DNA of 64,000 nucleotides, taken from Mixophyes australis (Eukaryota > Chordata > Amphibia > Anura > Limnodynastidae). The position numbers and the translations under genes were made by a program. This document shows, one piece after another, positions 31,443 through 40,490 of the stretch. Under the pieces are notes generated by a model. It was not told the origin of the DNA. It saw only the letters and a program-made list of their open reading frames with translations, and did not search any database. The DNA lies in assembly GCA_036250195.1 (NCBI GenBank), contig JAVHZZ010000004.1, positions 163,224,869-163,288,868 on the forward strand, in the 5' to 3' direction. The first letter of the stretch is position 1; every line of letters begins with the position of its first letter.

Positions 31443-34400
31443 GGGTCAGGTCATACCTGTAGTCTACAGCCAGTGAGGTTAACTGAGAGTCAGAGTGAAG
31501 AACCAACAATGATAGTTGACATAGCTGGCAGGAAACAAACTTTTCTTGTAGATACAGGGGCGGCCCGATCTGTGATAACCTCTCCTTTCAATCTACAGGT
31601 GACCAGCAAAACTATTCCAGCTATGGGGGTGACGGGAAAAGTGTTACATTATCCTCTAACTAAACCCGCCGAAGTTACTATCGGGCCTCTGCATACTAAG
31701 CATTCGTTTCTCTTGGCTGCAGCGGCTCCTACTAACTTGCTAGGGAGAGACTTGTTATGTAAAATGGGATGTGTCATATACTGTACTTCAGATGGTGTGT
31801 TCCTAGATATACCCGAGAAGGTTGCACATGAGGTACAGGACATATTGGACACCCCTCCAAGGTTAATGTTACACTCTCCTGTTATAGAACAAAGTCCATC
31901 TCAAGTAAAGGGGATGTTGCTGGAAATACCAGGTTCCCTATGGACCAGAGATGGACAGGACACTGGACTGATGGCAAACGTAGCCCCTGTCATGGTCAAT
32001 CTAAAAAGTGGTAGGATAGCTCCAAAAATCCCACAGTATCCATTAAAACCGGAGGTGGAACTAGGGGTATATCCTGTTATTGAGAGGCTGTTACAACAAG
32101 GGATTTTAATTCGTACAGCCAGTACAGCAAATAGTCCCATTTTCCCTGTGAAGAAGAGTGGGGGGAGGGGCTATAGATTAGTCCAGGACTTAAGGGGAAT
32201 TAACAAAGTTGTTGAGAGCCAATTCCCCGTAGTGCCGAATCCAGCTGTCATCCTCATGCAGATTCCACCGTCTGCCAGTCATTTTACTGTCATTGATCTA
32301 TGTTCTGTTTTCTTTTCAGTCCCTCTTCACCCTGACTGCCAATACCTTTTTGCATTCTCCTACAGGGGAGTGCAATACACATGGACCAGACTACCCCAGG
32401 GGTTCATTGACAGCCCCAGTATTTTCTCCCAAGCCTTACATGACTGTTTGCAATCCTTTCAACCCCACAATGGGTCTGTTCTAATTCAATATGTGAACGA
32501 TTTGTTGTTGTGCTCTGATTCTTTTATGTCATGTTTACATGATACTAAATTGTTGTTGCTTCATCTTTCACAAACAGGGCACAAGGTGGCAAAGGATAAA
32601 TTACAGCCATGTCAGACTAAGGTCAAATACTTAGGACACTGCCTCACTAAGGGGCTAAGACACCTAACAACCGACAGAATTGAGGCCATACAACACATGA
32701 CCCTGCCGCAGAGCCAGAAGCAGATTCGTACTTTCTTGGGGATGTGTGGATACTGTAGGTCCTGGATCCCAGGTTTTTCTATTCTGGCATTACCATTGCA
32801 GGAGCTAGTCTCTTCCTCAAAACCAGAACGTGTCGTACACACAGAAGAGTCGGAGCAAGCGTTCTTTAACCTTAAAGATAGTCTGACAAGAGCACCTGCA
32901 TTGGGAATACCTGATTATGAAAAGCCTTTTGAGCTATTTTGTACAGAAGCTGATGGCTGTGCAGCAGGTGTCCTCACACAGAAACATGGTGACGCTAGCA
33001 GACCGGTAGCATACTACAGTGCACAATTAGACAATGTGGCAAGGTCACTCCCAACATGTCTCAGAAGTGTAGCAGCAACGGCCCTTCTAGTAAGTAAGAG
33101 CGAGGATGTAGTATTAGGACATAATTCAACCATCTATACACCCCATGCTGTATCAGCTCTGTTAAATTCAGCCCAAACCAGACATGTTTCTTCAGCTAGA
33201 TTCACAAAGTGGGAACTAGCCCTGATGGCACCCTCAAACATCACCATCAAACGATGTAGCACCCTAAATCCAGCTACATACCTTCCGTATGTGTCTCAAG
33301 AGACACAAAGGGTGGGAGGTGAGGAGACCCTGGTTGATGATGAGTTAGGCAAGAATACTGACACGCATGACTGTATGGAACACCTGAATCAGACTTTTAC
33401 TGCAAGGCCCGACATACGTGACACCCCCTTAGAAAATGTAGATTTTACGTTTTATACAGACGGAAGTTGCCATAGACAGACAGAGACAGGAGAGCTATGT
33501 ACTGGTTACGCTGTTGTAGACGATCAGGATGTGGTAGAAGCTGAACCCCTTGGTCCACCTCACTCAGCCCAGGTGGCGGAACTAGTAGCACTAAGGAGAG
33601 CGTGTGAATTGGCAGAGGGTAAATCAGCCAACATATATACTGACTCTAGGTACGCCTTCGGGGTAGTGCATGATTTTGGGGCCCTTTGGCGTCTTAGAAA
33701 CTTTACGACAGCAGCAGGTACACCAGTGGCACACTCACAACACATAAAAGGACTTCTGACAGCGATACAGTTACCCAGAACAGTAGCCGTCATAAAGTGC
33801 AAAGCCCATACCTTTGAAGAAGACCCAGTGTCATTGGGCAACAACAGGGCAGACGAAGCTGCTAAATGGGCAGCAGGGCAACCTATGACTGTATCGACCG
33901 AGACTATGATGGTTTTTCAGACATTAGACACGCAGAAATTAATTGAAATGCAAGATTTGTGTTCCCTGCAGGAGAAGGCGGTCTGGAAGGCGAAGGGATG
34001 TGGTCAAGAGTCCTCAGGACTCTGGAGGGATGGACAAGGTAAGCCTGTAGCTCCCCGAACATACTATCCAAGCCTGGCTGAAGCAGCACACGGCCTGACT
34101 CACCTGGGTAAAGAAGGTATGTGCAAACTGGTGAGAGCATACTGGTGTGCTCCCGGATTTTCCTCTCAAGCTGGTAAGAAAGCAATGTCATGTCTTACTT
34201 GTTTGAGGAAAAATGTTGGGAAAACTATTCCAACTGAGCCATCCCACATCCCTCCTACAGACGGACCTTTTCAGGTAATACAAATTGACTATATCCAACT
34301 ACCACCGTGCAGGAATCTAAAGTATGTGTTAGTGTGTATTGATGTGTTTTCAGGTTGGGTAGAAGCATATCCGGCAGCCACTAATACTGCTGTGTTCACT

Positions 34401-35114
34401 GCAAAGAAAATTGTACAAGACTTTGTGTGTAGGTTCGGTATCCCTAGAATCATTGAAAGTGATAGGGGTACCCATTTTACTGGTGATGTCTTCCAAAATA
34501 TGTGTAAACTCATGGGAATCAGTAGCAGACTTCACATCCCTTACCGACCACAAGCCAGTGGTAAGGTGGAGAGAGTAAACGGTACTATCAAGAACAAACT
34601 AGGTAAGATAATGGCTGAAACTGGGTTGGCATGGCTTGAGGCTTTGCCGTTGGTCCTCCACAGCATTCGAACCACTCCTAGACCTCCTCTTAATCTGTCC
34701 CCCTTTGAGATACTGTTCGGACGACAACCTCATTTGATCGTGAGTCCACAAGACGACTTAAAGTGTAATAATGAAGTGACTGTACAATATCTTATAAGAA
34801 TGAGTAGACAGCTGAAACAACAACAAAAACTAAAAATGCTGTCACCTGGTATGCCAGAGACGAACTGTCATGATGTTGAACCTGGAGACTATGTTATGAT
34901 CCGCAATTTCTTACGTTCAGGTTGTTTAACAGACCGTTGGGAAGGCCCGTACCAAGTGCTGCTGACCAGTACTACATCACTGAAGGTTGCAGAGAGAGAC
35001 ACTTGGGTCCATTCCACCCACTGCAGGAGAGTCCATAATCCGGAGAAAGTGCAAGACAAGACTCAGACCGACGACATAGAGCTGTCACTTGTGAGCCTGT
35101 TCCGGGAGACCTAA
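31443..35114 (+). CDS. pol: Endogenous retrovirus Pol (protease, RT, RNase H, integrase)
   Basis: 1223 codons in the gag frame, probably made by UAG readthrough; no good ATG begins it. Protease has VDTGAA (about 31542-31560). RT covers about 32040-32850, with FTVIDL and LPQGF; its catalytic box reads YVND at 32490-32501 (codon 32496-32498 AAC, Asn), whereas retroviral RTs need Asp there. RNase H (about 33440-33880) keeps its acidic residues (YTDGS, AELVAL, YTDSRY, NRADEAA). Integrase has an HX3H...CX2C zinc site (about 34098-34205) and an intact D,D,E set (QIDYI, ESDRGTHF, GKVERVN). The rest is uninterrupted, so this is full-length but predicted to be RT-deficient. Confidence 0.96.
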   Translation, partial: GSGHTCSLQPVRLTESQSEEPTMIVDIAGRKQTFLVDTGAARSVITSPFNLQVTSKTIPAMGVTGKVLHYPLTKPAEVTIGPLHTKHSFLLAAAAPTNLLGRDLLCKMGCVIYCTSDGVFLDIPEKVAHEVQDILDTPPRLMLHSPVIEQSPSQVKGMLLEIPGSLWTRDGQDTGLMANVAPVMVNLKSGRIAPKIPQYPLKPEVELGVYPVIERLLQQGILIRTASTANSPIFPVKKSGGRGYRLVQDLRGINKVVESQFPVVPNPAVILMQIPPSASHFTVIDLCSVFFSVPLHPDCQYLFAFSYRGVQYTWTRLPQGFIDSPSIFSQALHDCLQSFQPHNGSVLIQYVNDLLLCSDSFMSCLHDTKLLLLHLSQTGHKVAKDKLQPCQTKVKYLGHCLTKGLRHLTTDRIEAIQHMTLPQSQKQIRTFLGMCGYCRSWIPGFSILALPLQELVSSSKPERVVHTEESEQAFFNLKDSLTRAPALGIPDYEKPFELFCTEADGCAAGVLTQKHGDASRPVAYYSAQLDNVARSLPTCLRSVAATALLVSKSEDVVLGHNSTIYTPHAVSALLNSAQTRHVSSARFTKWELALMAPSNITIKRCSTLNPATYLPYVSQETQRVGGEETLVDDELGKNTDTHDCMEHLNQTFTARPDIRDTPLENVDFTFYTDGSCHRQTETGELCTGYAVVDDQDVVEAEPLGPPHSAQVAELVALRRACELAEGKSANIYTDSRYAFGVVHDFGALWRLRNFTTAAGTPVAHSQHIKGLLTAIQLPRTVAVIKCKAHTFEEDPVSLGNNRADEAAKWAAGQPMTVSTETMMVFQTLDTQKLIEMQDLCSLQEKAVWKAKGCGQESSGLWRDGQGKPVAPRTYYPSLAEAAHGLTHLGKEGMCKLVRAYWCAPGFSSQAGKKAMSCLTCLRKNVGKTIPTEPSHIPPTDGPFQVIQIDYIQLPPCRNLKYVLVCIDVFSGWVEAYPAATNTAVFTAKKIVQDFVCRFGIPRIIESDRGTHFTGDVFQNMCKLMGISSRLHIPYRPQASGKVERVNGTIKNKLGKIMAETGLAWLEALPLVLHSIRTTPRPPLNLSPFEILFGRQPHLIVSPQDDLKCNNEVTVQYLIRMSRQLKQQQKLKMLSPGMPETNCHDVEPGDYVMIRNFLRSGCLTDRWEGPYQVLLTSTTSLKVAERDTWVHSTHCRRVHNPEKVQDKTQTDDIELSLVSLFRET

Positions 35115-35171
35115 AGCCTGCAGTTGAGACACCTGAACCAGAGACGTTGCCTCAGAACTATCTTTCCAGCG

Positions 35172-36962
35172 ATGGAGTGGCGGTTTTTGTTTTTCTTTTG
35201 TTCCAGGATTTTCCTTGTTTTTACTTTTTCTAGGACATTCTATTTTTGTGAAGGAGGATGGAGGACGGAGGAGAGTTCTGGGAGTGATACGGATGAAATA
35301 GAGGCCGAAGAAAAGTTAATAGGATATGCTGAGCAGCCCATTATCAAACTTGGTCCAGGGGTTATGAAAAGGTCTGCTAGCTCAGGAACTCGGAGGCAGT
35401 GTGAGGGGCTATTGTCTGATGAGTATTGTATCTGCAAGTTCTGCAACTCCCTAGTTGACGAGAGATGCATCCAACGATGCCAGTCCCCCAGTACTCTGAA
35501 TATAGGCGGGCATCCATTGGAGGATTATCACTCCCTGGTGGGTAAGGTGCTAAACCAAACTGAGTGTTGGGTGTGCTCTCACGTGCCTCAAGGGCAGCAT
35601 AACATAGGACTAGTGCCATTTCCGCTAAACATATCCGAAGTACTCGAATTAAGGGGTGGGAGGCCCATAGAAGGGAGGTACAATAACACTAGGTCCCCTA
35701 GTCTGACGCTTCGACAATACTCCATAGGCAGATCGTTGCTGTGCCTAAACATATCTCATGCAAAGCGCCTGGAGAATTGGGAGGCTGACCTATCAGATCA
35801 GACAATGGCTCGCCACACTCATTTTAGAGAGAGACCCACAAGGTCACTACTAGGCAGGAATGCTGATGGAAGTCACAAGTTAGGGCGTATAACCAAACAT
35901 AAGAAGGTATCTATTGGAAAAGTCTCTACAGATAAATGTGAAAATATCATTAATGCCGACACGTGTCTAGAGCAGATGGAGACACTAGGCATGGGTAGTT
36001 TTATCAAAACTCTGTGTGATATAATTCATGGGCATACTGTTCCTTATGTTCTCCCTGATGATGTGTATTTTGTTTGTGGGAGGAAAGCTTATTCCTGGGT
36101 GACTCCGAGTTCCAAGGGCTTGTGTTTCTTAGCTAAACTGGTTCCTGAAATCATGACTATTACTCATGAAGAAATGGTAGATATTCACAAGACTACATCA
36201 CCACCATACATACACACACAGTATGAACACCGTGGCAAGAGAAATATGATTCCTGGTGAGGAACCCATAGCTACAAAATTGATTAGTGAAACTGCTGGTT
36301 TCCAAGTTATGGTTGCTCTAGATCTCACCAGGACCGCTCGGGGAACATTAAACTTTAAATATATCCAAGACCTAGCTAAATTAATAGATAATATCACCGA
36401 GATGTATGATGACACTTTCAGGTATACTGGAAGGGAGCTACAAGCGTACAAGAAGGAGTTGGTGCAACATAGACTGGTACTAAATTATCTCACCTCTATT
36501 ACTGGTGGGTACTGTGTGACACTGGCCACCCAGTTCGGTGTCAAATGTTGCACGTACATTACTAATAATACGGAAGACCCTAAAGAGGTTATAGACCGGA
36601 AGATGGATGAAATTTTGCAGCTGAAATGGGAATTTCGAAAGAGCCATAATTCTTCGTTATATGAGGTCGGGGAAAAGGTGGCGGGTTGGTTCTCATGGTT
36701 GAACCCAGCAAAATGGTTCTCTGGTCTGGGGGAGTGGGTACAGGAAATGGTTGCTAGTGTAGGTAAGCTCCTTCTCCTTATACTGGGTGTCATCTTAGCA
36801 ATTGGTTTAGTTGTCAAATGTGTTCCTACTGTGTTGAAGTGTGGAAAACGGTCTCATGGGAGTAACACTGAGAAAGAGACTGAAAGGGTGGTACCAGATA
36901 CCGAGATCATGGTCTGTGAAGAAGTATTGTATAATCCTGAACTTGAAACGGTGATTGGGTGA
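35172..36962 (+). CDS. env: Endogenous retrovirus envelope glycoprotein
   Basis: 596 codons from the ATG at 35172; the frame is open from 35124 but without an earlier ATG. A hydrophobic signal segment occupies about residues 4-20. The surface subunit has a CWVC (CXXC) motif at 35565-35576 and several N-glycosylation sites. A basic RGKR cleavage site (36231-36242) separates it from the transmembrane subunit. The latter has a heptad-like helical region, a CX10CC motif (36513-36551) where gammaretroviruses usually have CX6CC, a membrane span at about 36756-36820 and a short cytoplasmic tail. It is intact as read. It could be functional as a host-retained protein, but nothing here proves expression. 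Confidence 0.95.
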   Translation: MEWRFLFFFCSRIFLVFTFSRTFYFCEGGWRTEESSGSDTDEIEAEEKLIGYAEQPIIKLGPGVMKRSASSGTRRQCEGLLSDEYCICKFCNSLVDERCIQRCQSPSTLNIGGHPLEDYHSLVGKVLNQTECWVCSHVPQGQHNIGLVPFPLNISEVLELRGGRPIEGRYNNTRSPSLTLRQYSIGRSLLCLNISHAKRLENWEADLSDQTMARHTHFRERPTRSLLGRNADGSHKLGRITKHKKVSIGKVSTDKCENIINADTCLEQMETLGMGSFIKTLCDIIHGHTVPYVLPDDVYFVCGRKAYSWVTPSSKGLCFLAKLVPEIMTITHEEMVDIHKTTSPPYIHTQYEHRGKRNMIPGEEPIATKLISETAGFQVMVALDLTRTARGTLNFKYIQDLAKLIDNITEMYDDTFRYTGRELQAYKKELVQHRLVLNYLTSITGGYCVTLATQFGVKCCTYITNNTEDPKEVIDRKMDEILQLKWEFRKSHNSSLYEVGEKVAGWFSWLNPAKWFSGLGEWVQEMVASVGKLLLLILGVILAIGLVVKCVPTVLKCGKRSHGSNTEKETERVVPDTEIMVCEEVLYNPELETVIG

Positions 36963-36979
36963 TAGTTTATTACACTATC

Positions 36980-36990
36980 AAAGGGTGGAA
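36980..36990 (+). other. Provirus polypurine tract
   Basis: AAAGGGTGGAA immediately before the 3' LTR: the site that primes plus-strand synthesis. Confidence 0.85.
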
Positions 36991-36991
36991 C

Positions 36992-37830
36992 TGTCGAAGT
37001 CAGCAAATTGGATAAAGTCATTTCAATTAAAGTCTAGCAAACTTGGTTGTCTTTGTCTGAAAAGATGCGTACGGTACGCATCGACGTACAAGGGCACGCT
37101 ACGGCGTGAAAGGGCGTACGCATCCACTACACGTGGCAGCAACAGTAATTGGTCTTTTACCATACATTCGCACAAACACGCATACTTATAAAATAGTACA
37201 CATTATTGGTAGTTGCAACACATAGTCAGTTATGTCGAAATATAGTAGTATTTATATGTTATATCAGAGTTACATGCATATTAGTGAAATACACGGAACG
37301 GGTTAAAGGAATAACATCATGAGTGGTATCATAATGAACCTTGTTACATATCCTACTGTTTGGTGCGCTCTGCGAGGGAATCGCAGAGTGCATACGCAAG
37401 TTATGAACGATAGGGAATTATGAACTACTTAAGACTAAGGAATTCTGGCGGGAAGAGCAGAGCATACCCCCTGCAGAGATGACCCCCTCCTTTGGATTCC
37501 TTAGGATGAACCAGCCAATGATTGACGACCCCTTGGACATTCCTGAGACCCGGACCAATAGATGCAAGCCATACCATCTTCATTGTATTACTGTATTTGA
37601 TTGTGTATATAAGCAGCAGCTTGTGATCCAGAGTGCAGACTTCTTGTCCCCAGACTTCAGGATTGAATGACTGCACTGGATCCAGAGCGCCTGCGATAAG
37701 TAACGGCTGTATTTACTATTACTTCGCTTGAGCATATTTTTTCCACTTATTGCGAATAAATCTTTGTGCGTTGGAAACACAAATCGAGGTTCGACAATCG
37801 TTATTGGTTAGCGACAATACGCACATAACA
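36992..37830 (+). repeat. Provirus 3' LTR
   Basis: 839 bp and collinear with the 5' LTR at an offset of exactly 9002 with no indels. TATA box at 37606-37612, AATAAA at 37755-37760. It follows the polypurine tract AAAGGGTGGAA (36980-36990). Confidence 0.97.
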
Positions 37831-38085
37831 CTTGCTACTGTCCCAAGCTCCACGTGAGTCACACTCACTTCTCTCTGCTCTGCCATTTTCCCACTAGATT
37901 ATCAGCTCTCACAAACAGGGCACTCCTTACCTTTTGTTTTCATGTCTGCACTTAATTAGCCTATGTTGTATATTCCTGCTTTATGTTTGCCTTGTATTCC
38001 CCACTGTCCAAAGCTACGAAGCACTCTGACAACTTTCATAGCATCAACATTAATAATATTTATTATATTGTACCATGAGTACTGC
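37831..38085 (+). mobile_element. L2 LINE 3' end, right of provirus
   Basis: Starts with the second CTTG and contains CAGGGCACTCCTTACC, CATGTCTGCACTTAATTAGCC and TTGTATTCCCCACTGT, typical of an L2 3' UTR. It ends in AT-rich sequence near 38085. Confidence 0.65.
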
Positions 38086-40430
38086 ACTTTTCTTAAAAAG
38101 ATACAAAGGTATCTCTTGCAGTAAAGAGCCTGTTATTTAACGCTCTCCAGAGCGATGAAATTATTTTAATAAATTGTACAAAAGTATTATAATAAATAAA
38201 AAGCCCAGCCCTCCCCCCCCCAATCCCTGGTGACAAGGTCTATTTAATTTATATTGAAAACTGTCACTGCTCATTAAGATATTGGTATAAGTATGTGTTC
38301 TGTTATCCAAGAAATTCCGTAAACCGTAAACCCAAAGTTAATAATTACTGCTTTTTTGGTAATTATGTAATATGGGCATGATCACAGAGCATCTTCTGCT
38401 ATGGAATTCTGAAATGTAGTTTAGGCAATTTTCTGTGCAGATTCCTAAACTAAGCATCCTACTCCCATCCAAGCTTGTATAGTACAGTATGCACCTAACT
38501 GTTCTTTGTGAAGCCCTCCTAACCACTCTTTTCGTTCTTCATATGTTTTAAGGGACACAAACCTCTCTGGAAAAGCCAGCTCTTCATAAAAGATATTATT
38601 GTACCCGTAATCCAGTGACAATGCTGAAAGTAGGCACAGTCAACATGATACTGGGAATGTATTCAATATTTTAAATAAATACAGCAGATTTGATTTGATC
38701 CGATCACTAATGGCTGAAAGGTTTTTGGCACCAGCTGTCCATACCACAAACTCTTGCCTGTAACTACAGAGGCGCGGTTTGGTTTAGTTGCTGGTTCACT
38801 GCAGTAGGTCATTGCAATTTATTAAGGATTATATTTGAGAACATGTTTTCACAGGCATTATTCTCAAACATTAAATAACATGGGACTGGGTGAAAGAACA
38901 ATTACCAGAGCACATTTTGCTGCAGTTACTTTTCATTGAGAATGTCTTCCTGGTGTGATGTTTCCATAGAAGCAAAGCTTAACCTTTTAAGTGCAGATTA
39001 TAAAGGTACCTAATTCAATTAAAATCAGCCTTTCCTACTAGCACTTAATGCAGATTTGTTATTACCGGATTTACAGATATACACAAGTAACAGACCTCAC
39101 AGGAGTCCCATTTACTGCTTTCACAGGACTCCACTTATTTTGTTTCTTACCCACATCTCAGAAAGTTCAACATATATTTATAAAGTTGATAATTAATGTA
39201 AGCACTTACTATGTCTATCATTCATTTTCAGCCTTTGTATCATTGGCATGTGGACCTAGGTTCCTTAAAGGTGCAATGCTTAGTATTTCAGTAGTGTCAT
39301 TGGGTCACTGAATTGTGGACTCTACCTCTCATGTTATTATATACAAAGCATGATGTGGATGTGTTTACTTAGCCCAATTAGCTGTTTATTCCATGCTTGG
39401 CTGGTCATCTTGGACACTAGAGGAGACATCCATTGTCACTCCGTTATTACACCGTTTCTTTTTAAATCTACATCACATGGGCTAAAGTGGACGTTATTTG
39501 CGCTGCCTGTAATCTATCCTTCAATAAAAGTATATGTGCTTTTAAGACCATTTCACGCTTTGTATCTTATTGCTCTCACCATTTTTTACTTAATCAAAAA
39601 TGGTTTTCTTATAAGATTGTTGAGTTGTTTGGTATGAGAAATAGTCAGCAAGTTCTACATAGGCTTTTTATTTGCTCATTTTATAGTGCCTTGTGGGCAA
39701 TAAAAAAGAAAAAGTAATTGTATAATTTCTGATTAACGCATCTAGCGCTAGTGGGCTTAAATCAATGGTTCACAATTGGACACATTTTCTAAACAAATAT
39801 AATAAGATACAATTTCAATTAAAATGCATTTTATTTTTTGTGTTTTCTAGTAGACATCGACATCTCTCCATAAACATATGACACGATACAATGTTAGACA
39901 CAATTGTCACAAATGTCCCTTGTTTTTTTTTCTTTATAAAAAAAACCCAAAAAAAACAAAGCAAAACCTCAAAACAGGATCAAAATTTAAAAATATCTAT
40001 ATATTTACATATTAATAAAATTGTATGTACAAATAAAATCAAAACTTTTCCCTGTATATATGGAATGATTCAAACAAGTATAATTCTTATGCAGCATTTA
40101 TAGAAATACTCTAAACAGTAGTCATTGGTAACTTAAATCGTCCCAATAAAAAGAATCATTTCTGTAAACAGAATTATTAATTATTTATTCTGAGTTGTAT
40201 ATGTTATAGTTTTTAAGTTTGACCAGAAACATCTTAACATAAAAACATAGAAAGTGCAAAGTAAATATAAAATTTAAATGTTTACCAGGATAATCAGTGA
40301 TATATAGTAAAAATAGAACAGGATCCAGTTAACTGGTGACAATGAAATAGTCCGATACTGGACAATAGATTGTTTTCCTGTAAAAAGGGATATATTTAAT
40401 GCTTATCAATTAAACATTTAATGATTGTTG

Positions 40431-40490
<60 letters not shown>

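Larger units (their letters stand above)
27990..37830 (+). mobile_element. Young gammaretrovirus-like endogenous provirus
   Basis: Two 839 bp LTRs (TGTCG...AACA) differ at only three positions (28022/37024, 28263/37265, 28704/37706). The provirus is flanked by the 4 bp duplication CTTG (27986-27989, 37831-37834). It has a proline-type primer site, gag, a UAG-separated pro-pol in the same frame, env, and a polypurine tract. One CCHC box, the UAG gag-pol junction, a proline-tRNA primer site and a CWVC/CXnCC envelope place it with gamma-like (class I) retroviruses. All three genes are open over their full length; the visible defect is the RT active site. Confidence 0.97.

Noticed and set aside
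35124..35171. Env starting at 35124
   Set aside because: The first codon there is TTG; the first ATG, followed by a hydrophobic signal segment, is at 35172.
36955..37191. 78-codon ORF across the env end and LTR
   Set aside because: It runs through LTR U3 sequence repeated at the other LTR and has no protein-like signature.
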